59,408 nucleotides of DNA, from NCBI GenBank assembly GCA_024642265.1, contig JAHEBL010000014.1:1-59408 (forward strand), in the 5' to 3' direction. Under the pieces are notes generated by a model. The model did not search any database, was not told the origin of the DNA, and saw only the letters and a program-made list of their open reading frames with translations. This DNA is from Haliea sp. (GTDB lineage Bacteria; Pseudomonadota; Gammaproteobacteria; Pseudomonadales; Halieaceae). Of the stretch, positions 13,016 to 22,654 are shown one piece after another. Both the position numbers and the translations under genes were made by a program. Positions within the stretch are counted from its first letter, which is position 1, and each line of letters begins with the position of its first letter.

Positions 13016-14382
13016 GCCTGCGCCTCCCGCAAACGCTCTACCGCCTGACAGAACACTTCACCCCGGTTGACGTAACCGGAGAACATATCAAAGCTGGCAC
13101 AGGCCGGGGACAGCAGTACCACATCGCCTGGCCGGGCCTGAGCGGCTGCGGCTGCGACCGCGTCCGCCATGCCGGATACCAGGGTTACGGGCGCGACGTC
13201 CTGCAGCGCGGCCTTCATCGCCGGGGCATCCTCGCCCAGCAGCACCAGCAACTTGCAATGCTTCGCAACCGCGTCCCGCAGTTGGCTGAAGTCGGCGCCC
13301 TTGCCCTGCCCCCCGGCAATCAGCACGATATTGCGGTCGCGTCCCATACCGTTGAGCGCCGCAATGGTGGCGCCGATATTCGTACCCTTGGAGTCATTGA
13401 CATAACTGACCCCGGCTATCGCGGCCACCTGCTGGCAGCGGTGCGGCAGGCCCCGGAAGTTGCGCAAAGTTTGCACCATCCCCGCCGCTGGCATACCCGC
13501 CCCATGGCCCAGGGCCAGCGCCGCCAGCGCATTGGCCACGTTGTGGCGACCCACCAGCCCCAGTTCGCCGCTGGGTAACAGGGGATCAAAACCGTGACAG
13601 AGATATTCCTGCCCGTCGAATTCAGCCAGGCCAAAACCATCCAGCTCCGGCTTGCCCATGCGCCAGCTGATCACTTCCACCCCGGGGCCCACCAGGGGAA
13701 TCGTCAGCGGATCATCACGATTCACCACGGCCTTTTTACAGCCCCTGAAAATCCGGTGCTTGGCCTGATGATAGCGGGGCATGGAGCCGTGCCGGTCGAG
13801 GTGGTCCGGGCTGACGTTCAGCACCGTGGCAACCGCCAGCTTGAGTTCTCCCGCGCGCTCCAGCTGGAAGCTGGAAAGCTCAAGCACATAGAGCGAGCGC
13901 TCCGGGGCCAGCAGATCGAGGGCGGGCGTGCCAAGGTTGCCGCCCACACCCACATCCAGTCCCGCGTCCCGCGCCATCTGGCCGACAAGTTCAGTTACCG
14001 TCGACTTGGCATTGGAGCCGGTTATACCTACCACCGGCGCGACCGCCTCGCGCACAAACAGGTCGATGTCGCCAACGACACCAACACCGGCTGCCTGCGC
14101 TTCCCGCACAATGCCGGCATCCATGGCAACACCGGGGCTGACCACCAGCTCGGTCGCGCCGGCAACCAGCGCCGGCGGGTACGCGCCGGCGTAGACCGGC
14201 ACGTCGGGCATTTCCTGGCGGAAGGCGTCCAGACCCGGCGCATCGGCACGCGTGTCCACCACGCTGAACGGCAGGCCGCGCCGGTGAAAGTAGCGGGCGC
14301 AGGACAAACCGGTGACACCCAGGCCTACCACCACCCGGTTCACACTGCTTGCAATCACACCCTTTGTCACGTTTGCCAACAC
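13012..14382 (-). CDS. murD: UDP-N-acetylmuramoylalanine--D-glutamate ligase MurD
   Basis: 456 residues if translation begins at the GTG 14380-14382; another GTG at 14368-14370 is possible and neither has a strong Shine-Dalgarno. MurD adds D-Glu to UDP-MurNAc-L-Ala. Visible: VVGLGVTGLSCARYF near the N-terminus, the P-loop GITGSNAKSTVTEL, NVSPDHLDRHG, and NDSKGTN in the C-terminal domain. Start lies 4 bp downstream of mraY. Confidence 0.96.
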   Translation of the reverse strand: MLANVTKGVIASSVNRVVVGLGVTGLSCARYFHRRGLPFSVVDTRADAPGLDAFRQEMPDVPVYAGAYPPALVAGATELVVSPGVAMDAGIVREAQAAGVGVVGDIDLFVREAVAPVVGITGSNAKSTVTELVGQMARDAGLDVGVGGNLGTPALDLLAPERSLYVLELSSFQLERAGELKLAVATVLNVSPDHLDRHGSMPRYHQAKHRIFRGCKKAVVNRDDPLTIPLVGPGVEVISWRMGKPELDGFGLAEFDGQEYLCHGFDPLLPSGELGLVGRHNVANALAALALGHGAGMPAAGMVQTLRNFRGLPHRCQQVAAIAGVSYVNDSKGTNIGATIAALNGMGRDRNIVLIAGGQGKGADFSQLRDAVAKHCKLLVLLGEDAPAMKAALQDVAPVTLVSGMADAVAAAAAQARPGDVVLLSPACASFDMFSGYVNRGEVFCQAVERLREAQA

Positions 14383-14386
14383 CCCG

Positions 14387-15469
14387 CTAGCGCAACTTCA
14401 GCGTCGCCAGCCCGAACAGGACCAGCATGACGGTGATAATCCAGAAGCGCACAATGACCCGTGGCTCCGGCCAGCCCTTCAATTCGAAGTGGTGATGGAT
14501 AGGCGCCATACGGAAAATCCGCCGACCGGTGAGCTTGAACGAAGCCACCTGCAGAATCACCGAAACGGTTTCCAGTACGAAGATGCCGCCCATGATGAAG
14601 AACACGATTTCGTGACGGGTGATAACCGCCACGGTTCCCATGGCAGCCCCCAGCGCCAGCGCCCCCACGTCCCCCATAAACACCTGGGCCGGGTAGGTGT
14701 TGAACCAAAGGAAGCCCAGCCCCGCACCGGCTATCGCGCCGCAGAAAACTGCCAGTTCGCCGCTGCCGGCCACGTAGGGAATGTGCAGGTACTTGGCAAA
14801 ATCCACGTGACCGGTGAGATAGGCGATGATACCCAGGGCGGTCCCCACCATTACCGTGGGCAGTATCGCCAGCCCGTCCAGTCCGTCAGTAAGGTTGACC
14901 GCGTTGCTGGCACCGACGATGACAAAGTAGGCCAGCACTACAAACAGTGGCCCCATCGCCAGTGCAAAATCCTTGAAAAAGGGCACGTACAACGACGTGG
15001 TGACCGGGTCATCTGAAGCGAGATAGAGATAGAGCGCGGCACCCAGCCCGGCCAGAGACTGCCAGAAGTATTTCCAACGGGCCGGCAGGCCGCGGGAGTC
15101 GCGCTCCACCACCTTGCGATAGTCATCCACCCAACCCACGGCACCGAATACAGCTGTTACCAGGATCGCCACCCACAGGTAAGGGTTGCGCAGGTCACCC
15201 CAGAGCAGGCTGGCGATAGCGATGGCCACGAGGATGAGCGCACCCCCCATGGTTGGAGTGCCGGACTTGGTGAGATGGCTCTGGGGGCCGTCGTTGCGCA
15301 CCGCCTGGCCCACCTGGTAATAGTTCAGGCGCCTGATCATGGCGGGGCCTACCAGCAGCGAGATGGCCAGGGCGGTGCCTGCGGCCAGGATGCCCCGCAG
15401 GGTGAGGTATTCGAATACCAGAAACCCTTTCTGGAACTGGCCGATATACTCCGCGAGGAACAACAACAT
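14387..15469 (-). CDS. mraY: Phospho-N-acetylmuramoyl-pentapeptide-transferase MraY
   Basis: 360 residues, ten-helix membrane enzyme that makes lipid I from UDP-MurNAc-pentapeptide and undecaprenyl phosphate. Signatures: KSGTPTMGG, the catalytic aspartates in VDDYRK and [21 protein letters not shown], and the C-terminal [13 protein letters not shown]. Standard length and position between murF and murD. Confidence 0.98.
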   Translation of the reverse strand: MLLFLAEYIGQFQKGFLVFEYLTLRGILAAGTALAISLLVGPAMIRRLNYYQVGQAVRNDGPQSHLTKSGTPTMGGALILVAIAIASLLWGDLRNPYLWVAILVTAVFGAVGWVDDYRKVVERDSRGLPARWKYFWQSLAGLGAALYLYLASDDPVTTSLYVPFFKDFALAMGPLFVVLAYFVIVGASNAVNLTDGLDGLAILPTVMVGTALGIIAYLTGHVDFAKYLHIPYVAGSGELAVFCGAIAGAGLGFLWFNTYPAQVFMGDVGALALGAAMGTVAVITRHEIVFFIMGGIFVLETVSVILQVASFKLTGRRIFRMAPIHHHFELKGWPEPRVIVRFWIITVMLVLFGLATLKLR

Positions 15470-15471
15470 GC

Positions 15472-16839
15472 TCAGATTTCTCCCGCCGGCTCTGCCGCCA
15501 GCAATGCGTGTAGGACCCGCTCCATGCGGGCACTGCGGGAGCCTTTAACCAGCACCGTATCGGCGGCGGCAAACTCGCCCTGAATAGCCTCGATTGCAGC
15601 CTCACAATCAGCAAACCAGCGGCCGCCCCGGCCAAAGCCGTCCACCGCGCACTGCAACTCCGGACCAACCCCCCAGAGGCGATCAAGACCCGCAGCGCGG
15701 GCGTAATCCCCGATGTCGCGGTGCAGCGCCTCACTGCTCGGGCCCAGTTCGCGCATCGCCCCCAGCACCAGGGTGCGGCGTCCGGCACAGCCCGCCAGCA
15801 TATCGATGGCAGCGCGCACCGAGCCCGGGTTGGCGTTATAGCAATCGTCGATGACGGTAGCGCCCGCGGGCGACACCGCGGACGCAAGGCGACCGGAAGT
15901 GGGCTGCACGGCCTCCAGTCCGGCCCCGATCTCATCGAGCCGCAGGCCGCAGGCCAGCCCAACCGCGATGGCCGCCAGGGCGTTGGCCACGTTATGCACT
16001 CCGGGCAGGGACAGGTTCACTGCCAGCTCGCCCACGGGAGTAAGCGCGGTGAAACTCACGCCCCTGGTGCCATGTGACTGCACGGCAGAGGCTGTGATCG
16101 CCGCCGGCGCCGTCAGGCCGAAATCAAGAATGGTTGCTCCACCGGCGCGCTGGCGCCAGTCGTGGGCCCAGGAAAGATCGGCGTTGATCACCGCGCAATC
16201 GCCCTCGCCAAGCCCGTCGAATATCTCCCCCTTGGCGGCGGCGACGTCATCCACGCTGCCGAAGCCCTGCAGGTGTGCCGGCATGGCGTTGAGCAATAGC
16301 GCGATGGTCGGCCGGCCGAGTTCGCACAGCCAGGCAATGTCGCCCGATTTCGCGGCACCCATTTCCACAACCGCGAACTCAATGCCCGGCTCCAGTGCGA
16401 GCAGGGTCAGGGGAACGCCGATCTCATTATTCAGGTTGCCCTCGGTTGCAAGGGTCTTGCCCCGCTGCGCCAGCACTGCCCGGACCATGTTCTTGACCGT
16501 GGTCTTGCCGCTGCTGCCGGTAATCGCCACCAGCGGCCCCTCGAACAGCGACCTGTTATAGGCACCCAGGCGGCCCAGCGCCTGCAGGGTATCGGTTACA
16601 CGCAACTGCGGCAGGGTAATCTCAGCGGGCTCGCTGACCAGCACGGCGACCGCACCGTCCGATGCCACCCGCTGCAGGTAATCGTGGCCATCGAAGTGCT
16701 CGCCCCGCAGCGCCACGAAGAGATCGCCTTCCGCCAGGTGTCGGCTATCGGTGCTCACCCCGAGAAACTCGCGGTCTGCGCCGACCAGCTGCGCCTGCAG
16801 GGGCGCCTCCAGCTCTGACAGGAACATCGGTCGCATCAC
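15472..16839 (-). CDS. murF: UDP-MurNAc-tripeptide--D-Ala-D-Ala ligase MurF
   Basis: About 455 residues. Start is either GTG 16837-16839, which has GGAGG 8 nt upstream and overlaps the murE stop by 4 nt, or the next codon ATG 16834-16836. MurF adds the D-Ala-D-Ala dipeptide made by DdlB. The P-loop [24 protein letters not shown] and [14 protein letters not shown] are family motifs. The product feeds MraY, whose gene follows 2 bp downstream. Confidence 0.97.
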   Translation of the reverse strand: MMRPMFLSELEAPLQAQLVGADREFLGVSTDSRHLAEGDLFVALRGEHFDGHDYLQRVASDGAVAVLVSEPAEITLPQLRVTDTLQALGRLGAYNRSLFEGPLVAITGSSGKTTVKNMVRAVLAQRGKTLATEGNLNNEIGVPLTLLALEPGIEFAVVEMGAAKSGDIAWLCELGRPTIALLLNAMPAHLQGFGSVDDVAAAKGEIFDGLGEGDCAVINADLSWAHDWRQRAGGATILDFGLTAPAAITASAVQSHGTRGVSFTALTPVGELAVNLSLPGVHNVANALAAIAVGLACGLRLDEIGAGLEAVQPTSGRLASAVSPAGATVIDDCYNANPGSVRAAIDMLAGCAGRRTLVLGAMRELGPSSEALHRDIGDYARAAGLDRLWGVGPELQCAVDGFGRGGRWFADCEAAIEAIQGEFAAADTVLVKGSRSARMERVLHALLAAEPAGEI

Positions 16840-18329
16840 GACGCCACCCTCCGGGCAAGCGCATCCAGCGCCTGCTCCGCATCACTGAAATAGCGGCGTT
16901 CGCCTTCGATGATCTGGTAATCCTCGTGTCCCTTGCCGGCTATCAGTACACAATCGCCCGGCCTGGCTTCGTTGATCGCCCTGGCGATCGCCTCGGCCCG
17001 GTCCACCACAAGGATGTAGTTGCCGCTGCAGCCGCTTGCGATATCGGCCAGGATCGCGGCGGGATCCTCGCTGCGCGGGTTGTCGCTGGTGACCACGACC
17101 TGGTCGGAGAACTGGCTGGCCACCCGGCCCATCACCTGGCGCTTGGCCCGGTCCCGGTCACCACCGCAGCCGAATACCGTTACCAGCTCGCCACCAATAT
17201 GCGCCTTGAGCGACGCCAGTACCTGCTCCAGCGCATCGGGGGTATGGGCGTAATCGACAATCACCTGAATGCCCAGGTCATTGGGAATGACCTGCATGCG
17301 TCCCGGCACCGGCTGCAGCCCTGCGACCGCCTCCAGTACCGCCAGCAGGTCCTCCCCCGCCAGCACCACGGCAGTGACGGCCGCGGCCAGGTTGGCCAGG
17401 TTGAACTCCCCCGGCAGGGGGCTGGCAAAGCGACCGCGCCCCCAGGGGGTGAGGAGCTCGCCTGCCACGCCCGTGCCGTCAAATGAGGTATTCACCACGC
17501 GCACATCCGCATCGGCGCCACAGGCCGAGTAGGTTATTACCCGAACATCCTCGCCGATGGCTGCCAGCACCTGCGGGGCAAAATCATCGTCCAGGTTAAC
17601 CACCGCGTGACGCAGGCCCTCGCTGGCGAATAACTGCAGCTTGGCGCGACCGTAGGCGTCCATGCTGCCATGATAGTCGAGGTGATCGTGCGACAGGTTG
17701 GTGTAGACCGCGGTCTCAAACTCGACGCCATTTACCCGGCCCTGCACCAGGGCGTGCGACGATACTTCCATGCTGACGGCAAACACGCCCTGATCTCGCC
17801 ACAGGGCCAGCTGCCGTTGCAGCGAGACCGGGTCCGGCGTGGTATTGGCCGAGCCCGCCACGCTCTCGTCCAGGGTAGCGCCCAGCGTGCCGATCACCCC
17901 ACAGGACTTGCCCAGGGAGCGACCGAGCTGCGCAACCAGGCGGCTGGTTGTGGTTTTGCCATTGGTTCCGGTCACGCCCACCATGTGCAGATCCCGGCTT
18001 GGGTGGCGATAGAAGCGCGCGGCCAGCCAACCCAGGTCGAACCGCAGCTCGGGTATTTCCACCAGCGGCACCGGCAGTGCGTCGACAAAACCCGCCACCG
18101 GCGCCTCTGCCAGTACCGCCGCGGCGCCATTGGCGACGGCCTGCTCAATAAACTGGCGCCCGTCGTGCACGTCACCGGGCACCGCCAGGAACAGGTCGCC
18201 CCGCTGCACCTTGCGACTGTCCAGTTGCAAGCCGCCAATCAGCGTATCGCCACCCATACAATCCGGCCGGCCCAGCAACTGGGCGAGCGGCACTGTGCGG
18301 GCTGCCGCGGTGTCTGCGCCCAGCATCAT
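16836..18329 (-). CDS. murE: UDP-MurNAc-L-Ala-D-Glu--meso-diaminopimelate ligase MurE
   Basis: 497 residues. The P-loop GVTGTNGKTTTSRL and the specificity motif DNPR (in SDNPRSEDP) are present; DNPR is known to bind meso-diaminopimelate, so the cell has a Gram-negative type peptide stem. HDHLDYHGSMDAY is the usual central motif. The start overlaps the ftsI stop by 4 nt and the stop overlaps the murF start by 4 nt. Confidence 0.98.
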   Translation of the reverse strand: MMLGADTAAARTVPLAQLLGRPDCMGGDTLIGGLQLDSRKVQRGDLFLAVPGDVHDGRQFIEQAVANGAAAVLAEAPVAGFVDALPVPLVEIPELRFDLGWLAARFYRHPSRDLHMVGVTGTNGKTTTSRLVAQLGRSLGKSCGVIGTLGATLDESVAGSANTTPDPVSLQRQLALWRDQGVFAVSMEVSSHALVQGRVNGVEFETAVYTNLSHDHLDYHGSMDAYGRAKLQLFASEGLRHAVVNLDDDFAPQVLAAIGEDVRVITYSACGADADVRVVNTSFDGTGVAGELLTPWGRGRFASPLPGEFNLANLAAAVTAVVLAGEDLLAVLEAVAGLQPVPGRMQVIPNDLGIQVIVDYAHTPDALEQVLASLKAHIGGELVTVFGCGGDRDRAKRQVMGRVASQFSDQVVVTSDNPRSEDPAAILADIASGCSGNYILVVDRAEAIARAINEARPGDCVLIAGKGHEDYQIIEGERRYFSDAEQALDALARRVAS

Positions 18330-20056
18330 GCCGGACCCCCGGCTGCGGCCGCGCTCGCCGCGGCCAGCTCCTCGGTTTCGGTAGGCGCAATATTCAGCAG
18401 GCGCAGCGCGCCCTGGGTGATCGTGGAGAAAACCGGAGCGGCAACCGCGCCGCCGCCGTAGGCGGCTCCCTTGGGATCGTTGATTACCACGACTGTCACA
18501 ATACGCGGGTCTTCGATGGGCGCGATGCCGGCGAACCAGGCCACATACTGATCGTTGATATAACCCTGCGGCCCCACCTTGCGCACGGTCCCGGTCTTGC
18601 CGCCAACGGCAAAACCCGGCACCCGGGCCTTGCGCGCCGTGCCCTCGTCACCGGTAACGGCGTGTAGTACACCAAGAACCTCCCGGGCGATCTGGGCGGA
18701 TATGATGCGCTCACCGGGTGCCGCCTCACCTTCCAGGGCCAACAGGGACAACGGTTGCTGGACACCGCCATTGGCAAAAACACCGTAGGCCCGGGCAAGC
18801 TGCAGCGGGGTTGCACTGATACCGTAGCCGAAGGCGAGGGATACTTTCTCGGTCGCGTACCAGCGGGCCCGGTCCGGCAGCGAGCCGGAGCTCTCCCCCG
18901 GGAAGCCGGTACCCGGCGCATGGCCGATGCCAAAGCGGTTGAACACCTCGCGGATCGGTTCGTGCCCCAGATCCAGCGCGATCTTGGTGGTGCCCACCTG
19001 GCTGGATTTCTCGATGATCCGGGATACGCTTATCAGCCCGTAGTTGCGCGGGTCCGGATATACCTTGGGACCCACCCTGATCCGTCCGGGCGAGGTATCG
19101 ATCATGGTACTTGTCGTAAACCGACCACTTTCGAGCGCCGCCACCAGGGTCAGGGTCTTCATGGTCGACCCCGGCTCGTAGACATCGGTTAAAGCACGGT
19201 TGCGCATGCTGGCCGGATCCGCGCCCCTGGTACTGTTGGGGTTGTAGGTGGGGTAGTTCACCATGGCCAGGATTTCACCGGTATGGGCATCCAGCGTGAC
19301 CACCGAACCGGATTCCGCGCCGATACTGGTCACCGCCTTGCGCAATTCACGGTGCTGCAGGTACTGCAGGCGCAGGTCAATACTCAGGGTCAGGTCCTTG
19401 CCCGACTGCGCCGGCTGTAGCACGCCGATATCCCTGACGACCTCGCCGTGCAGATCCTTGATGTACTTTTTCTTGCCTGGCACTCCTTTCAGCCATGATT
19501 CATAGGCCAGCTCAAGTCCGGCAATGCCCTGGTCATCGACATTGGTAAAACCCACCAGCTGGGCCGCGACTTCCCCGGCCGGGTAAAAGCGCCGGTATTC
19601 CCGCTCCCCACTCACTCCCCTGATTTTGAGGGCGAGGATGTCGCGGGCATCAGCCGGCACCATATGCCGCTGCAGGTACATGAACTGCTTGCCCTGATAG
19701 CGCGCCAGTCGCTCATTCAGCTCTGTCAGGTCGAGCCCCAGCGCATCGGCCAGCTCGGGCAGCCGCTCTGAACCGGCCAGTACGGAGGGATTACCCCAGA
19801 TGGATATGACGGGGGTACTCACCGCCAGCGGTTCGCCGCGCCGGTCGGTAATCACGCCGCGATAGGCGGGAATTTCCGCGGTGCGAACAGAGCGCATATC
19901 CCCCTGGTCCTGCAGAAACTCGTAGCCCCGCTCGGTGTCAATGATCTGCAGCGACAACACCCGCCCGACCAGCAGCACCAACAAGGTGCACAACACCGCC
20001 GCCACGAGATAAAAGCGTACCAGGGACTCCGGATTTTTTTTCCCGGCACGCCTCAA
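18326..20056 (-). CDS. ftsI: Septal penicillin-binding protein 3 (FtsI)
   Basis: 576 residues: one membrane anchor (about 14-36), a pedestal domain, and a class B transpeptidase domain that cross-links septal peptidoglycan. Catalytic motif 1 is S297-TM-K300 (EPGSTMK) and motif 3 is KTGT at 487-490. Motif 2 reads SSQ at 351-353, where the family normally has SSN; the codon is CAG on the coding strand. Everything else looks intact. The start overlaps the ftsL stop by 4 nt. The substitution is discussed as a finding. Confidence 0.97.
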   Translation of the reverse strand: MRRAGKKNPESLVRFYLVAAVLCTLLVLLVGRVLSLQIIDTERGYEFLQDQGDMRSVRTAEIPAYRGVITDRRGEPLAVSTPVISIWGNPSVLAGSERLPELADALGLDLTELNERLARYQGKQFMYLQRHMVPADARDILALKIRGVSGEREYRRFYPAGEVAAQLVGFTNVDDQGIAGLELAYESWLKGVPGKKKYIKDLHGEVVRDIGVLQPAQSGKDLTLSIDLRLQYLQHRELRKAVTSIGAESGSVVTLDAHTGEILAMVNYPTYNPNSTRGADPASMRNRALTDVYEPGSTMKTLTLVAALESGRFTTSTMIDTSPGRIRVGPKVYPDPRNYGLISVSRIIEKSSQVGTTKIALDLGHEPIREVFNRFGIGHAPGTGFPGESSGSLPDRARWYATEKVSLAFGYGISATPLQLARAYGVFANGGVQQPLSLLALEGEAAPGERIISAQIAREVLGVLHAVTGDEGTARKARVPGFAVGGKTGTVRKVGPQGYINDQYVAWFAGIAPIEDPRIVTVVVINDPKGAAYGGGAVAAPVFSTITQGALRLLNIAPTETEELAAASAAAAGGPA

Positions 20057-20370
20057 CGCGGCACCACCTTGAGCTGGGCAAGGCCGGGGGGCTGCATGTG
20101 AAGCTCCTCCGCGGCGACTTTCTCAACCCGGTAGTGAGACGCCCAGGTGCTGTGCTCCAGCAGCAGGCGACCATAGTCTTCCTGCAAGTACCACTGGGAG
20201 GACTCCAGCTCCTGCAGCTGGGCATACATGGCCCGACAGGCATGCGTGGTGTGAATTACCACGAAGGTGGAGGCGAGAATCAAGACCACGAGCGCCGCGT
20301 TCATCCACATCAGTTCGCGGCCGGGTTTACCCGAATCGACTGTCGCTGCGCCTGCCATCATAAACTCCAT
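20053..20370 (-). CDS. ftsL: Cell division protein FtsL
   Basis: Up to 105 residues, small bitopic divisome protein that with FtsB and FtsQ activates FtsWI. One membrane helix (about 24-42, AALVVLILASTFVVI) and a periplasmic heptad-like coiled coil (about 45-85). Sequence conservation in this family is low, so the call rests on topology and position between rsmH and ftsI. Start may be the ATG at 20368-20370 or the tandem ATG at 20356-20361, which has TGGAG about 5 nt upstream. The stop overlaps ftsI by 4 nt. Confidence 0.92.
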   Translation of the reverse strand: MEFMMAGAATVDSGKPGRELMWMNAALVVLILASTFVVIHTTHACRAMYAQLQELESSQWYLQEDYGRLLLEHSTWASHYRVEKVAAEELHMQPPGLAQLKVVPR

Positions 20371-20397
20371 TACCCCCGCAAAAGACCGACCGCCAGG

Positions 20398-21315
20398 TCA
20401 GCTTATTTTTTCCGCTACGCGCATGATGGCGCTGCGGGAACGAACATTGGCTGCCACTTCTTCATCACTTGCCCTGACCGCCTTCCCCACCAGGCGCATG
20501 CGCCTGTTGAGGGCGCTATCCCGCACCGGGACACCGATCGGAAATTGCTCTCCCCGGGACATGTCGCGCATGTAGCGCTTGACCAGGCGATCCTCAAGGG
20601 AATGAAAACTGATCACCACCAGCCGCCCGCCAACCCGCAGCATGTCAAGCGCAGCCGCCAGCAGCTCCTGCAGATCCTCCAGTTCGCTGTTCACCTTGAT
20701 GCGAATAGCCTGGAAGGCCCGGGTGGCCGGATGCTTGTGCTTTTCCCATTTGGGGTTGGCCTCACTGACCACCTGCGCGAGGCGCGCGGTGGAGGTAATG
20801 GCCTGCTCGGTCCTGGCCGCGACTATCGCTGCTGCGATGCGGCGAGAGAAACGCTCCTCGCCGTATTCCTTCAACACCAGGGCGATCTCATCGACGCCGG
20901 CGTGAGACAGCCACTGGGCAGCTGTTTCGCCGCGAGTAGTGTCCATACGCATATCCAGCGGGCCGTCCTGCAGAAAACTGAAGCCCCGCTCGCCGTCATC
21001 CAGTTGCGGGCTGGACACACCCAGGTCAAGCAGAATGCCGTCAACCGCGTCTATGCCCATGCGCCGCAACTGCTCCGGCAGCTCTGCAAACGAGCCGTGA
21101 AAAAATTCGAAGCGGGGCTCGGTGGCGACCAACTCAAGGGCTGCCGCCTGTGCAGCGAGGTCCTTGTCCACTCCCAATACCCTGCCGCCGGCATCAAGCT
21201 GCTCGAGAAGGTGGCGGCTGTGCCCGCCGCGCCCGAAAGTGCCATCGACATAAAAACCAGCGGGGTTTGTCACCAGAGCTTCAACCGCCTCTCGCAACAG
21301 AACTGTCTGATGCAT
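20398..21315 (-). CDS. rsmH: 16S rRNA (cytosine-1402-N4)-methyltransferase RsmH
   Basis: 305 residues from the ATG at 21313-21315 ([14 protein letters not shown]); AGGTGA lies about 6 nt upstream, which favours it over a GTG 9 nt earlier. The SAM-binding motif [10 protein letters not shown] follows the N-terminus, with [14 protein letters not shown] and the catalytic-region motif [12 protein letters not shown]. Methylates N4 of C1402 in 16S rRNA; the partner enzyme RsmI (2'-O methylation of the same base) is encoded nearby at 22655-23491. Confidence 0.97.
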   Translation of the reverse strand: MHQTVLLREAVEALVTNPAGFYVDGTFGRGGHSRHLLEQLDAGGRVLGVDKDLAAQAAALELVATEPRFEFFHGSFAELPEQLRRMGIDAVDGILLDLGVSSPQLDDGERGFSFLQDGPLDMRMDTTRGETAAQWLSHAGVDEIALVLKEYGEERFSRRIAAAIVAARTEQAITSTARLAQVVSEANPKWEKHKHPATRAFQAIRIKVNSELEDLQELLAAALDMLRVGGRLVVISFHSLEDRLVKRYMRDMSRGEQFPIGVPVRDSALNRRMRLVGKAVRASDEEVAANVRSRSAIMRVAEKIS

Positions 21316-21324
21316 TGCACTCAC

Positions 21325-21780
21325 CTACAGGGTCAGCGACATTAATTCTTCGGGCAGCTCAGCCCCCGGACCGGAATCCTGCAGGGCCTGGTCGCGCTCG
21401 GCCAGCCACAGGGTTTCGGACCATAACTCCAGTTTGTTGCCCTGCCCCACCAGCACCAGCTTCTTGTCCAGCCTGGCGTATTCGCGCAGTGACTGGGGCA
21501 GCAGCATGCGGCCGTTGCCGTCCAGCTCAAGGTCGGTGGCGTAGCCCAGCATCAGGCGCTGGAAGCGCTTCACCGCAGGCTTGAGGGCGGGCAGGTTCTG
21601 GATTTCCTTTTCGATTCGCTCCCATTCGGGCAGCGGGTAGATGGCCAGGCAGGCGGATTGGGTGTCGATGGTCACCACGACCTGACCCCCGCACTCACTC
21701 AACAACGGCTCGCGCTGGCGGGCCGGCATAGCCAGCCTCCCCTTCGCGTCCATGTTGATGTGTTGTACTCCGCGAAACAT
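21325..21780 (-). CDS. mraZ: Transcriptional regulator MraZ
   Basis: 151 residues from the ATG at 21778-21780 (MFRGVQHINMDAKGRLAMPAR), with GGGGAA about 9 nt upstream. Two SpoVT/AbrB-type half-domains are visible, each with a DxKGR/DxNGR-like signature (DAKGRLAMP near 10-18; ELDGNGRMLLP in the second half). MraZ forms ring oligomers, binds 10-bp repeats and represses its own dcw operon. Four such repeats lie in its own leader (21811-21850), so autoregulation is strongly suggested. Confidence 0.97.
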   Translation of the reverse strand: MFRGVQHINMDAKGRLAMPARQREPLLSECGGQVVVTIDTQSACLAIYPLPEWERIEKEIQNLPALKPAVKRFQRLMLGYATDLELDGNGRMLLPQSLREYARLDKKLVLVGQGNKLELWSETLWLAERDQALQDSGPGAELPEELMSLTL

Positions 21781-21810
21781 GTTGGTTTTCCCCAAATACC
21801 TGACTTTAAA

Positions 21811-21850
21811 CACCACTTAAAGCCAAATAATTCCACTTCTTCCCACTTTT
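21811..21850 (-). promoter_or_regulatory. MraZ operator: four 10-bp direct repeats
   Basis: On the coding strand four TGG units occur at exact 10-bp steps (complements at 21813-15, 21823-25, 21833-35, 21843-45). The units read AAAGTGGGAA, GAAGTGGAAT, TATTTGGCTT and TAAGTGGTGT. Ten-bp periodic TGG/GTGG repeats upstream of mraZ are the known MraZ boxes. They sit just after the predicted transcription start, so a bound MraZ ring would block initiation or escape. Confidence 0.8.
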
Positions 21851-21854
21851 CGAC

Positions 21855-21884
21855 ACTATAGGTCTCACCGCGAGAAAGTGTCAA
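21855..21884 (-). promoter_or_regulatory. Sigma70-type promoter of the dcw cluster
   Basis: TTGACA (complement 21879-21884), an 18-bp spacer and TATAGT (complement 21855-21860). The -35 is a perfect consensus and the -10 matches 5 of 6. Predicted start near 21848, inside the first MraZ box. Confidence 0.8.
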
Positions 21885-22151
21885 GCCGACCAGAGAAAAA
21901 AACGTTTTAATTTCAGCTAATTAGCGCAACTTTTGAGGGCAGGACCGCACTATTTCAGGAGCTGTATGGGTAGAAATAACGGGCTAAAACAGTCCGGTAA
22001 AGTGGATTGTTAAGGATCTACTTTAACTTACAGTTTAATTTTCTATTTATCGGGGGCTTTTTTAGCAGGAAAAAATATAAGGATCGCAGGCCTGAAGGGC
22101 CGGAACCGGTAACGGCGCCCCTCACACGTTCCAAGCGATGGGAAACAACGC
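21885..22151. other. AT-rich intergenic stretch without a gene
   Basis: About 270 bp between the dcw promoter and the 3' side of rnpB. It is much more AT-rich than its surroundings. I see no convincing reading frame. A 10-bp perfect palindrome GCTAATTAGC (21916-21925) lies about 30 bp upstream of the mraZ -35 and could be a protein site; a GGGGGC-T6 stretch on the plus strand near 22051-22062 has no matching 5' stem. Confidence 0.6.
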
Positions 22152-22176
22152 CTGGCTGCCCCGTGTGGGGCGCCAG
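22152..22176 (-). terminator. Stem-loop just after rnpB, possible terminator
   Basis: CTGGC-GCCCC-ACAC-GGGGC-A-GCCAG (coding strand) forms a 10-bp stem with one bulged A, 8 nt beyond the predicted RNase P RNA 3' end. The following sequence is only weakly T-rich (GCGTTGTTT), so termination is likely but not certain. Confidence 0.5.
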
Positions 22177-22183
22177 CGAGAAA

Positions 22184-22566
<383 letters not shown>

Positions 22567-22572
22567 GCGCGA

Positions 22573-22601
22573 AGACTAACTCCCCGGCGCCTGCAGGACA
22601 A
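22573..22601 (-). promoter_or_regulatory. Candidate rnpB promoter
   Basis: TTGTCC (complement 22596-22601), 17-bp spacer, TAGTCT (complement 22573-22578), then a GC-rich discriminator. The predicted start falls at the 5' end of the P1 helix. Both boxes are imperfect; the fit to the RNA end is the main support. Confidence 0.5.
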
Positions 22602-22654
22602 GCTTTTAAGGGCGCAGGGTGCCACAGGCAGCGCACCGGGGGCCGGCGCGGCCT

